A stretch of DNA of 8,238 bases, from the NCBI GenBank assembly GCA_937864995.1, contig CALMDL010000277.1, forward strand, positions 1 to 8,238, written 5' to 3'. Each line of letters begins with the position of its first letter. Within the stretch, counting starts at the first letter, position 1. Positions 1 to 7,158 of this stretch are shown piece by piece. The stretch is from an uncultured Candidatus Altimarinota bacterium (GTDB lineage: Bacteria; Patescibacteriota; Gracilibacteria; BD1-5; UBA6164). Under the pieces are notes generated by a model. It saw only the letters and a program-made list of their open reading frames with translations, was not told the DNA's origin and ran no database searches. Position numbers and translations under genes: made by a program.

Positions 1-618
1 AGATTTCTAGAAAATAATAGTTTCGATTTTGTGATAAATATATGAATTTGTTGATATAAGGGTAAAAAAATAGATGCTTTTCAAGTTGCTAGAATTTACA
101 ATCTATCAAATTCTAAAGAAGTAATTGTCCCAAATTTGATAGATTTTTTAAATTTAGAAAGTATAGCATGTAGTGAAAAAATAGTAACTGATGACTCTAT
201 TTTAAAAGAAGAAAATTTTGTAGATATGGAAAGTTATGGTTTTGAGATGGTTTGTGATAGTTTTAAAATCCCAATAATCTTACTAAAAATCCCTGTTGAT
301 AAAATATGAAGTGAAACCAAAAACTTTGATTTTGAAAAAGCTAAGTTGTATTTATCTAAAAACATAGATTATAAAACTTTGCTTGAAAAAATAAGTCTTT
401 ACTTAGAAAAACAAGAAAAAAAAGTAGATTTTGAAAAATACTTTGATATTTTCAATTTTACTTTTAGTGAAAAAGAAATATTTAAAAAGTTGTATTATAG
501 ATATAAATCACTTATTTGAAGTGACTTTGATACTTATTTTGAAGAAAATAAACTGTTAAATAAAAAATTATTTTTGAAGTGATTAGAAGAATTTTTAGAA
601 TTATATTTAATAAAATAA
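1..618 (+). CDS. Nucleoside phosphorylase/nucleosidase-like protein (5' partial)
   Basis: The start lies before the window; 205 residues are visible to the TAA. The visible N-terminus has a strand plus glycine turn (VINIGICG, residues 11-18), as in phosphorylase superfamily 1 (MTA/SAH nucleosidase, PNP). Residues 75-78 are DMES, matching the D/E-M-E signature that contacts the ribose in MTAN and PNP enzymes. It is followed by a hydrophobic strand (IPIILLKI) and an acidic NFD at the place where the MTAN catalytic Asp sits. The segment between the glycine turn and DMES is shorter than in E. coli MTAN, so this looks like a compact variant. Three in-frame TGA codons read as Gly, two of them in the glycine turn. 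The next gene, a radical SAM enzyme, starts one base after this stop, so the two are surely co-transcribed. A role in cleaving nucleosides (perhaps 5'-deoxyadenosine or methylthioadenosine) is inference. The family call is moderately sure; the substrate is unknown. Confidence 0.65.
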
Positions 619-619
619 A

Positions 620-1585
620 ATGATTATATATATAGAAAAACAAGCATTAGAGTATGAACAAACAAAAAAAATAATAGAAAAATTCAAAAATAGTTCTATT
701 ATTTATATTGATAATTATAAAAATATTTTTGATAAAGATTATACAAATCTAGATTCAAAAAAAGCTTTGATAATAGCAAAACTTAACTCAAATGCAGTTT
801 CAGAAGCTCCAGCTTGATATGGTCATACAAAAAGTGCTTTTTTCTTTAAAACTAGCTTAAATTGTATTTTTGATTGTGATTATTGTTATCTTAAATGAGC
901 TTTCAAAAATGAAAATATGGTAGTTTTTGTAAATTATGATGATATAAAAAAACAAATAAAAGAAAAAATAGAAACTTTAGATAAAAATGAAACTCATTGG
1001 TTTTATAGTTCTGATTATAGTGATATTTTGGGTATGGATTGATTTTCTTCGTTTTGCCAGGAATTTATACAATTTTTTGAACAATTTGATAATACAAAAA
1101 TGGAAATAAGAACAAAAAGTGCAAATATAAAACCACTTCTTGATTTATGATTTATTCCAAAAAATACTGAAATTGCATTTTCTCTTAATCCTCAAATACT
1201 TATAGATAAGTATGAAAAAGCAACTTCTAGTTTAGATGCTAGAATTGAGTCTATAAATAAATTATTATCTATTTGATTTAAAGTTTGAATTAGGTTTTTA
1301 CCACTTCTACCGGTAAAAAACTACGAAGAAATATATGGAGATTTTGTAGAATATGTATCAAAAAATATAAATATGTGTGATATAAATTCTACTTTTGCAT
1401 CAGGTCTTTTATATACAAAAAAAGATTATAATAAAATACTTTCTAAATACAAAGACTTAGATATACTGCATATGCTTGAACTAAATAGTGATTGATTTTA
1501 TCGTGAATCAAAAAAAGTTAGAGATACTTTTTATACTATGTTTAAAAATCTTGATAATAAATGTATTTTATGTTTGGAATATTAG
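620..1585 (+). CDS. Radical SAM protein, spore photoproduct lyase (SPL) family
   Basis: 321 residues, close to the roughly 340 of B. subtilis SPL. The radical SAM 4Fe-4S motif C-x3-C-x2-C is present at C82, C86 and C89 in the SPL-like context KTSLNCIFDCDYC. Further SPL-family landmarks are a SDILG segment (about 134-138), EIRTKSANI, a SLNP strand, an E-(K)-AT-S-S-L-x-x-R helix and GIRFLPLLP. The family uses SAM to make a 5'-deoxyadenosyl radical and repairs the thymine spore photoproduct in DNA; many non-spore-formers carry uncharacterised relatives. In my alignment from memory, the Cys that returns the hydrogen atom in B. subtilis SPL (C141, just before SDIVG) is replaced by Asp (D132). The protein ends in a C-x2-C pair (C315, C318) of unknown role. 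The start ATG is one base after the upstream stop; there is no Shine-Dalgarno sequence. With the standard code only residues 1-65 would be called. The family is secure; activity on spore photoproduct is doubtful. Confidence 0.85.
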
Positions 1586-1648
1586 CTTACATTTTCCATG
1601 AATATGATAATAATTTATTTTTTAAATTTTCGATATGTATCAATGGGA

Positions 1649-1727
1649 TTCTTAAGGGTGAGATTTCGCCGTGATACGATAGATAAAGCTTAAATTAATT
1701 CTCTGCGAAATTTCGAATCCTTAAGGA
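1649..1727. repeat. Imperfect inverted repeat / long hairpin
   Basis: The left arm 1649-1669 pairs with the right arm 1705-1727. The inner stem is 1660-1669 (GAGATTTCGC) against 1705-1714 (GCGAAATTTC), with one mismatch in ten. The outer stem is 1649-1657 (TTCTTAAGG) against 1719-1727 (CCTTAAGGA), with about one non-Watson-Crick pair. The loop is about 35 bases. A competing six-base pairing exists between 1637-1642 (GTATCA) and 1672-1677 (TGATAC), so two folds are possible. It could be a structured RNA, a dispersed intergenic palindromic repeat, or a remnant of a mobile element. It lacks the U-tract of a terminator. Confidence 0.6.
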
Positions 1728-1753
1728 CTTTTGGTATCTTTTGGTCACAAAAG
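1728..1753. repeat. Tandem CTTTTGGT with short hairpin
   Basis: CTTTTGGT occurs at 1728-1735 and again at 1738-1745. Either copy can pair with CAAAAG at 1748-1753; the nearer copy gives a six-pair stem with a four-base loop (GTCA). This directly abuts the longer hairpin and is probably part of the same element. Confidence 0.5.
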
Positions 1754-1805
1754 TACATATAAATCTTTAGTTTATAAAAATAATAATATTTTATTATAAT
1801 ATTTT

Positions 1806-2444
1806 ATGAAAAAAAATATTCTCATCACCTGAACTTCAAAATGAATTTGAAATTATCTAGCATGAAATTTAAATAGTGATTTCAATATTTTTGCTATTTC
1901 TAGAACAAAAACTGATTTAGATTTATTTGAAGAAATTAACATTGATTTAACAAATTTCGAGCTTTTTGACAATATTGTTAAAAAATTTGAACAAAGAGAA
2001 ATTAAATTTGATTCTATTATACTAAATGCTTGAATTTGATTTTTTGGTAAATTTGAAAATGCCTGAGATGAGGAGTATTTAAATATAATAAATTTAAATC
2101 TCACTTCAAATATCTTGCTTATAAAAAAACTTCAAAAATTATTGAATAAAAAAGCAAAAATTATATTTATTTGAAGTATAATTGGTAAAAAATTTATGAA
2201 GTACTGAGCCGTTTATCAGGCAAGTAAGTTTTGACTTAGGTGATTTGCATGAGCACTTAAAAATGAACTTGTTTGAATATGAGTCCATATAATAAATCCA
2301 AAAATTGTAGATACAACTTTTCATGATAATACTATGATTGATTTAAACCTACCTACTGATAAATATACTTCTAAAGCTGATATTTTGTTTACTATAAATG
2401 AAATATTGTTATGAAATGAAAAAAGATTTGAAATAGATTTGTAA
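1806..2444 (+). CDS. Short-chain dehydrogenase/reductase (SDR family)
   Basis: 212 residues, at the short end for classical SDRs (about 250). The N-terminal nucleotide-binding motif TGTSKGIG spans residues 8-15; three of its glycines are encoded by TGA. NAG follows at 74-76, and the catalytic tetrad is complete: N98, S124, Y137 and K141 in the Y-x3-K spacing. Arg33 after strand 2 (AISRT) favours NADP(H) over NAD(H), which is inference. The usual PG turn after the catalytic helix is changed to PK (NPKIVDTT). The C-terminal substrate loop is short, so the substrate cannot be read. It is likely a cytosolic NAD(P)-dependent oxidoreductase. Eleven bases separate it from the next gene, suggesting co-transcription with the hydrolase/VanY fusion. 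The start is the first ATG of the frame, with no Shine-Dalgarno sequence. Confidence 0.88.
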
Positions 2445-2455
2445 AAAATAAATAA

Positions 2456-4051
2456 ATGAAAAAAAATAAAATAATAGAACTAATAGCTCTAATAAAAGAA
2501 AATGAAATAATAAAAGATATATCTTTATTTTATTCTAAAAATAAAAAAATATGTAAAACTATTTTGATATTTTTAATGATTATTATTAGTTATATATTAC
2601 TTGTATTTTATGCAAAAAAAATAGAAATGACTTCTACTTTTCCATGAATTGCATTAAATGTTCAAGATTTAGTATGACATGTTGAAACTGAGTTAAAAAT
2701 AGAAGAAATAAATTTATACAAAAAAAATGGAGAAGTTTTAAATTGAATGTATGTATGAACTTGAACATGAAAAACTGTATATTATTTTCATGGTAATTGA
2801 TGACCTAATCATTATTTTTATAGTGAAATAAAATATATTAATGATTTAGGATACAATGTAATGATGTATGATTATCCAGGTTATTGAAAAAGTGAATGAT
2901 TGCCATATAAAGAAAATGTTGATGATTCCTCTCAAGTGTTTTATGATTATTTAAAAAAAGAAAAAAATATTGAAGATAAAGATTTGATAGTTTGGTGATA
3001 TAGTGTTTGAACTGCTGTAGCAACTGATTTTGCATCAAAAAATGATTTTGAAAGATTGGTTTTGGTTTCTCCTTTATCTTCTAGGTATGATATGTCTAGA
3101 AAATTATTTTGATTTGCATTGCAAAAAATATTATTTTTACCAGATTCTTATGTAACTAAGAATTTAGTTAAAAAATTTGATAAACCAGTTTTAATTATTC
3201 ATTGAAATAATGATTTTATAGTTCCATTTGAACAATGAAAGAAAGTATTTGAAAATTATGCTTGAGAGAAATCTTTTATAGAAATAGATAAATACTGACA
3301 TAATTGAATAATTGATAATTATTGAGATGCATTTAAATATATATTCAAAAAATATTTAAATTGAGAAAAGCTAGATTTTAAAGATAATTATCTTTTTGTA
3401 TGAGAAAGTGAAAAAAAATCTCTAGAAGAACAAAATTATCTTTTAGATAAAGAAGAAAAAGAGAGATTATTTTTATCTACTTTAGATCTAAAAAGTGATG
3501 ATTCTATTCAAACTTTTGTTACTTCAAATATAAGTTTTAATGATAAAACTTATATACCAAAAAATCTAGTAAATATAAGATGAAATTATATTTATGACTC
3601 AAAATGATGAACTCAAAAATTGAGGGTAGAAGCTAAAAATGCACTAGAAAATTTATCAAAAGCTTTTTATGAAAATTTTTCTAGAAAAATAGAAATAGTA
3701 AGTGCTTATAGAAGTTATGATTATCAAGTTTGAATTAAAGCCTGAGGTTGTCCTGATAATTTATGTGCAAAAGCTTGATTTAGTGAACATCAAACATGAC
3801 TTGCATTTGATATATTTGAAGCATCAAGTGATATTGAATGGAAAAATAACAAAAAATTGATGTCATATTATAAATGGTTAGATGAAAATGCACATTTATA
3901 TTGATTTCATAATACTTATCAAAAATGATTAAATATAGATTGATATGATATAGAACCATGGCATTGGAGATATCTTTGAGTAGAGCTAGCAACTTATTTA
4001 AGGGAAAATAATATAACTTTTGCTGAATTTTATAAACAAAAAAATAATTAA
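2456..4051 (+). CDS. Membrane-anchored alpha/beta hydrolase fused to VanY-type D,D-carboxypeptidase
   Basis: 531 residues. A short basic cytosolic N-terminus leads to one membrane helix (about residues 33-53), which should put the rest outside the membrane. Domain 1 (about 75-300) is an alpha/beta hydrolase with the oxyanion-region HGNGG starting at H112, nucleophile elbow G181-Y-S183-V-G185, acid D253 (GNNDFIVP) and general base H282 (GHN). Domain 2 (about 375-525) is a peptidase of the VanY/LAS M15 family, with R419 in SAYRSY, zinc ligands H445 and D452 in SEHQTGLAFD, and E500-P-W-H503-W for the catalytic base and third ligand. All key residues of both domains are intact. VanY domains remove the terminal D-Ala of peptidoglycan stem peptides; the hydrolase substrate is unknown (an ester or amide in the envelope is a guess). 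A spacer of about 70 residues rich in charged residues links the domains. Some TGA codons fall in the active-site motifs, so a standard-code annotation would miss both enzymes. Confidence 0.88.
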
Positions 4052-4076
4052 TTTTAAAAAATTGATTATTTTTTTT
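4038..4076 (+). terminator. All-A/T rho-independent-type terminator
   Basis: Arms 4038-4053 and 4060-4075 form about 16 pairs (one T-G wobble), with a six-base loop and a T-rich 3' arm. The TAA stop of the hydrolase/VanY gene (4049-4051) lies in the left arm. The stem contains no G-C pair, so it is weaker than the other two terminators here. Confidence 0.5.
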
Positions 4077-4088
4077 AAACAATATAAT
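4062..4088 (+). promoter_or_regulatory. Possible promoter for rlmE
   Basis: TTGATT at 4062-4067 and a perfect TATAAT at 4083-4088 are 15 bases apart (short of the usual 17), about 33 bases before the rlmE ATG. The -35 overlaps the right arm of the upstream terminator. In DNA this AT-rich, chance matches are common. Confidence 0.35.
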
Positions 4089-4121
4089 TTACAAATAAAA
4101 AATAATAATTTTAAAATATTT

Positions 4122-4805
4122 ATGGCAAAAAAAAATAGAGCTTGAGCTCAATCTAAACAGAATGCACCAATAAAAACTTGATTTCATAGAAAAAAAAATG
4201 TACATAAATGAGCATATATTGTTCGTGATGAATATGCAATAAAAGCTCAAAAAGCAGGATTTAGAGCAAGAAGTGTTTACAAATTATTTGAAATACAGGA
4301 GAGATTTGAACTTATAAAACCAGAATATAGTGTTATGGATATAGGTTGTGCTCCAGGTAGTTTTTTGCAAGCAATTAGAAATATAGTAAGAGAAAAAACT
4401 ATTATTTGAGTTGATTTAAAAGAAGTAAAACCATTTTCATACCCAAATGTAAAAACACTTGTTTGTAGTATTTTTGATTATGATGAACTTAGTAAGAAAG
4501 TAATTGATATTGTTTGAGAAGATCAATTTGACTTGATTACAAGTGATATTGCCCCAAATACAACATGAGTTTTTGATGTAGATCAATATGCAAGTGTAGA
4601 GCTTAATATAGCAATTTGTCAGTTTAGTGATAGATTTTTAAAAAAAGGTTGAAATATGCTTTTAAAAGTTTTTAAATGAGAAGATTTCAATGATCTAGCT
4701 ATGCAAGTTAGAAGCAGATTTGAAAAATTTGTTACATATAAACCAATGGCTTGTAGAGATAGTTCTCATGAAGAATATATAATTTGTTTTAATAAGAAAA
4801 AATAG
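4122..4805 (+). CDS. rlmE: 23S rRNA (uridine-2'-O-)-methyltransferase RlmE/FtsJ
   Basis: 227 residues, close to E. coli RlmE (209) plus a basic N-terminal tail of about 30 residues. SAM-binding motif I is D73-I-G-C-A-P-G79. The catalytic tetrad of the FtsJ family is readable: K54 (RSVYK), D142 (SDIAP), K182 (LLKVF) and E217 (SSHEEY). The family methylates the 2'-OH of U2552 in the A-loop of 23S rRNA late in 50S assembly. The Lys/Arg-rich N-terminal tail (AKKNRAGAQ and on) probably helps rRNA contact, which is inference. The gene stands alone: its own putative promoter lies upstream, and its TAG stop sits in a strong bidirectional terminator. The gene converges on the small membrane protein on the other strand. 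Confidence 0.93.
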
Positions 4806-4828
4806 GACCGCAGGTCCTATTTTTTTTA
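4797..4828. terminator. Bidirectional rho-independent terminator
   Basis: A perfect 13-pair stem (4797-4809 with 4813-4825) with loop GCA. It has a GGACC/GGTCC core flanked by an A-tract on the left and a T-tract on the right, so it works in both directions. It contains the rlmE TAG (4803-4805) and abuts the TAA (4826-4828) of the convergent membrane-protein gene. Confidence 0.9.
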
Positions 4829-5098
4829 TCATATATTTATTTCTTTTGCAATTTGATCTTCAATATCTTTTTGTAAAGCAATTTTTCTTAAAAATTCTTT
4901 CTTCTTTGATTTTTCTTTTAAAACTTTTTTATAATTTAAAAATACTTTAAAAATTGGAATTAAGTAAATTATTAATAATAAAATAACAAAGATTGAAATT
5001 ATTAAAATAATTAGTTCATTTGTAGAATAATTTTCAAATATTTTTATACTTTTAGTTATTTCAGAAAATGTTATATATTTATATTCAAATCAAATCAT
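4826..5098 (-). CDS. Small single-pass membrane protein downstream of sortase
   Basis: 90 residues, family not recognised. It has an N-terminal segment of about 28 polar residues and one strongly hydrophobic helix (about 29-50, mostly Ile/Leu). A basic, helix-prone tail (KKVLKEKSKKKEFLRK) then turns mixed-charge at the end. By the positive-inside rule the tail is cytosolic and the N-terminus outside. It has no LPxTG-like sorting signal, so it is not an evident sortase substrate. It starts 16 bases after the sortase stop and is most likely transcribed with it, ending at the terminator shared with rlmE. Its two TGA codons, at residue 3 and the last residue, read as Gly. The ORF has codon use like its neighbours and a clean position between two features, which is the main support for it being real. 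Confidence 0.68.
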
Positions 5099-5114
5099 AT
5101 TTTTATATTATTTT

Positions 5115-6032
5115 TTAATCTTTTTTAACTAATTCTCAAGTAACAATTAATCTATTTAGAGTAGTTCAAATTGGCCAACAAGTCATTATTGATATTTCTG
5201 ATTTATCATTATTTCTTTTTAATACTGATACATCACCAGGTTTTATAACTTTTTTTTCTCTTATTTTATATGTGTATTTTTCTTGACCATAATAAACTAT
5301 AACTTCATCTCAAAATTGAACTTGATCAAGAGTAGCAAAAACATTATTATAATCTCATTTCATCCAAGGTAAATTTGAAGAGTGTCCGAAAATAAAACTT
5401 ACTCAATCTTCTCAAGGTAGAGCACTTCCTGGATATCTAATAATACCTTTTTCTAATTCTTTCATAAATATATCATTTAACTCATTTTGTCATTCAATAT
5501 TTCTATTTTTAACATCAAGTAAAGGTATATTTTTTCATATTTTTGGAATTATTACTCTGTTTGTATATGGAGCAATTTCGATATCAAGATTTATTTCTTT
5601 GTTATCTAATTCTTTTTTATATTTTTTTATTGATAATTTTTCTTCTTCTTTTTCTTCTTCTACTTTTTCAGCTACTACATCACTTATTTTTGCTGCCTCT
5701 ACTGAGTTAAGTAATCTTGAAGTTGTTTTTTCTACTTCTTCTTTCATTACATAACTTTTAGCTATATTCATATAAGCACTATAATTTGTAGTTACTAAAA
5801 GTACTCAAAAAATTACAGAACTTGTAGTTATATATTTAATAAGAAAAATAAATCATGATAATACCATATTTTGTTTTTCTTTGCTTTTAGTTTTTTCATT
5901 AACTATTATTTCATATATATAATTTATTTCTTTTTTTTCTAAGCTTAAATTATATTCTTGTATTTTTTCTATATCACTTAAAAAATCATTAGAATTTTCT
6001 AATTCTTTTAGTATATCATCATTGTATTGCAT
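5115..6032 (-). CDS. Sortase with cytosolic N-terminal region and stalk
   Basis: 305 residues. The first 55 or so are polar and acidic/coiled and should be cytosolic. A membrane helix covers about 57-80. An acidic, Glu/Lys-rich segment (about 95-140), probably a coiled or extended stalk, leads to the sortase barrel (about 145-305). Catalytic residues are complete: H217 (FGHSS), C285 in TCWPIGT and R294 (TLNRL). Sortases are transpeptidases that cleave a sorting motif and attach proteins to the envelope or to each other. I cannot assign the class; the C-x-P-x-G-T context is D/E-like. A TTG start at 6107 would add 25 residues, but it coincides with the -35 box of a good promoter, so I use the ATG at 6032. 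No substrate is visible in the window. The small membrane protein follows 16 bases later. TGA codes the Gly of the C-x-P-x-G-T motif. Confidence 0.9.
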
Positions 6033-6078
6033 ATTTTTGTTTTTATTTTGTATTTTTGTTTTTGTATTTTGTAATTTA

Positions 6079-6107
6079 ATTTTACTATATTTAAAAAAAT
6101 ATTGCAA
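6079..6107 (-). promoter_or_regulatory. Promoter of the sortase operon
   Basis: On the minus strand TTGCAA (6107-6102) is followed after 17 bases by TAAAAT (6084-6079). The expected start of transcription, near 6072, gives a leader of about 40 bases before the ATG at 6032. It overlaps the alternative TTG start and argues against it. Confidence 0.55.
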
Positions 6108-6132
6108 AAAAATGACGACTTTTTAAAAGAAC

Positions 6133-6160
6133 TTGAAATAATTCTATTTTTATTTATATT
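6133..6160 (+). promoter_or_regulatory. Possible promoter of the Nudix gene
   Basis: TTGAAA (6133-6138), 16-base spacer, TATATT (6155-6160), about 34 bases before the ATG at 6195. It is divergent from the sortase promoter, in a 162-base region that holds nothing else recognisable. Confidence 0.45.
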
Positions 6161-6194
6161 ACTATTAGTTTAGATAGATTAGAACTCAAAAAAT

Positions 6195-6647
6195 ATGGCT
6201 AAAAAATATGAAAAGAGTTCAGGTGGAATTGTATATCGTAAAAATTGAAATAAGGTTGAAGTACTTCTTTTGAAATGGTTAAATGCAAAAAATCAAGAAG
6301 TATATGTTATCCCTAAATGACACATAGAAGATTGAGAAGTAGCAAAAGATACTGCTGTTAGAGAGATTGCTGAAGAAGCGTGATTTGATATAAAAGATTT
6401 GGAAGTTATCAAATTTATTACGAAATTAAATTATACATTTACTGCTTGATACCTGGAAAATAATCCTGTTATAGATAAGGATGTTTATTTGTTTCTTGTA
6501 AAATATAAATGAAATAAAGAACCAGTTGTTCAACAAGAAGAAAGATTTGTTTGATATACTTGGTTTTCACTAGATGATATTGGCAAAATAAAAGTTATGT
6601 TTGATATTCAAGCAATTATATGAAAAAATAAGACTTTTTTTATTTAA
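6195..6647 (+). CDS. Nudix hydrolase
   Basis: 150 residues, the usual size for a single-domain Nudix enzyme. The Nudix box G-x5-E-x7-R-E-x2-E-E-x-G is complete over residues 42-64, with metal-binding glutamates E57, E60 and E61 after R56. Three of its glycines, including the first, are TGA. The N-terminus KSSGGIVYR and a WF-S-L-D-D segment near the C-terminus resemble the Ap4A/MutT-like subgroup. That would make it a cytosolic housecleaning enzyme splitting nucleoside diphosphate-X compounds, but the exact substrate cannot be read. It is followed after 14 bases by the next gene and likely forms a two-gene operon from the promoter at about 6133. Confidence 0.92.
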
Positions 6648-6661
6648 CTAATTAATAAATA

Positions 6662-7129
6662 ATGGAAATTTTTAATAATAAATGAGTTATAGAAATACTA
6701 TCAAATACAAAAAGTAAAATTACTTTTGATACAAAAAATATAGAAGTAAGTATAGATTGATTAAATGTTTCTCATCCATGAGAATTTGAAAAAGCTTGAA
6801 TTTTATTGGAAGTTAAAGAATATAATAAAATACTTTTTTATAGTTTTACTATTGATACTAAACATTTAGTAATTATATCAAATGATAGTTTTGAATTAAA
6901 AGAAGAAATTTTGTCTTTTTTTGGTGATGTAGATGTACTTGTTATAGTTTGATCAAAAGAAAGTGCTAAAATATTTGAAAATATAGAAGCTAGAGTTGTA
7001 GTTCCATATTGAGAATGAAAACAAACTTTTTTAACTACTCTTGGTCAACATACAGAAGAGTTAAAATCATATAAAGTAAAATGAGAAATGTCTGATGATA
7101 CAAGTGAATTTATAAATTTAGAAGAATAA
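6662..7129 (+). CDS. Probable degenerate metallo-beta-lactamase-fold protein (UlaG-like)
   Basis: 155 residues. Several stretches recall the Zn-dependent hydrolases of COG2220 (UlaG-like): VSHPGEFEKAGI, where the family has PGEYE-x2-G-I; a strand pair ending in DTKHLVII; FFGDVDVLVI; and IEARVVVPYGEGK, where the family has the final strand leading to the last metal His. However, the H-x-H-x-D-H metal motif is absent, there is no His in VVVPYGEG, and the chain is much shorter than an active enzyme (about 210 or more). So it is a compact, probably non-catalytic relative with a structural or binding role, if the assignment holds. The C-terminus (about 125-155) is acidic and ends in FINLEE. It lies 14 bases after the Nudix gene, probably in one operon. 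Recognition is by eye and tentative. Confidence 0.75.
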
Positions 7130-7158
7130 AAAAAGAAGGTAATTACCTTCTTTTTTTA
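7127..7158. terminator. Perfect 32-base palindromic bidirectional terminator
   Basis: Left half TAAAAAAAGAAGGTAA (7127-7142) is exactly complemented by 7143-7158. The palindrome begins with the TAA of the plus-strand gene (7127-7129) and ends with the TAA of the minus-strand gene (7156-7158). A-tract and T-tract flank the GAAGG/CCTTC core, so it can stop transcription from both sides. Confidence 0.9.

Larger units (their letters stand above)
1586..1805. other. Non-coding gap with structured, less AT-rich core
   Basis: This is the longest non-coding stretch in the window (220 bases). No frame on either strand has a plausible gene under code 25. The first 45 bases and the last 50 are plain AT-rich spacer. 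The middle, about 1631-1755, is visibly richer in G and C than anything around it and holds nested inverted repeats, listed separately. A TATAAT at 1795-1800 lies only five bases before the next ATG, and I could not find a matching -35 element. Confidence 0.6.

Noticed and set aside
1586..1640. Terminator after the radical SAM gene
   Set aside because: TATTA and TAATA near 1580-1612 can pair only weakly, with no clear stem followed by a T-tract.
1766..1805. Promoter for the SDR gene with TATAAT at 1795-1800
   Set aside because: The box is five bases from the ATG, which would require a leaderless transcript, and no -35 lies at a normal distance. Such strings are common in this base composition.
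1853..2324. Minus-strand ORFs of 83 and 61 residues
   Set aside because: They lie antisense inside the SDR gene, whose catalytic motifs are complete in the plus strand.
2838..3038. Minus-strand ORF of 66 residues
   Set aside because: Antisense to the alpha/beta hydrolase domain, including GxSxG; a frame shadow.
3780..4082. Minus-strand ORF of 100 residues
   Set aside because: Antisense to the VanY active-site region; its composition is typical of an AT-rich shadow frame.
5635..5680. Tract of TTC/TTCTTC repeats as a microsatellite
   Set aside because: It encodes the Glu-rich stalk of the sortase in frame; the repetition follows from poly-Glu/Lys coding with GAA and AAA.
6030..6107. Extended sortase N-terminus from a TTG start at 6107
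   Set aside because: The TTG forms the -35 box of a TTGCAA-17-TAAAAT promoter, and the ATG at 6032 lies at a sensible leader distance. The extra residues are a low-complexity Lys/Asn/Gln stretch.
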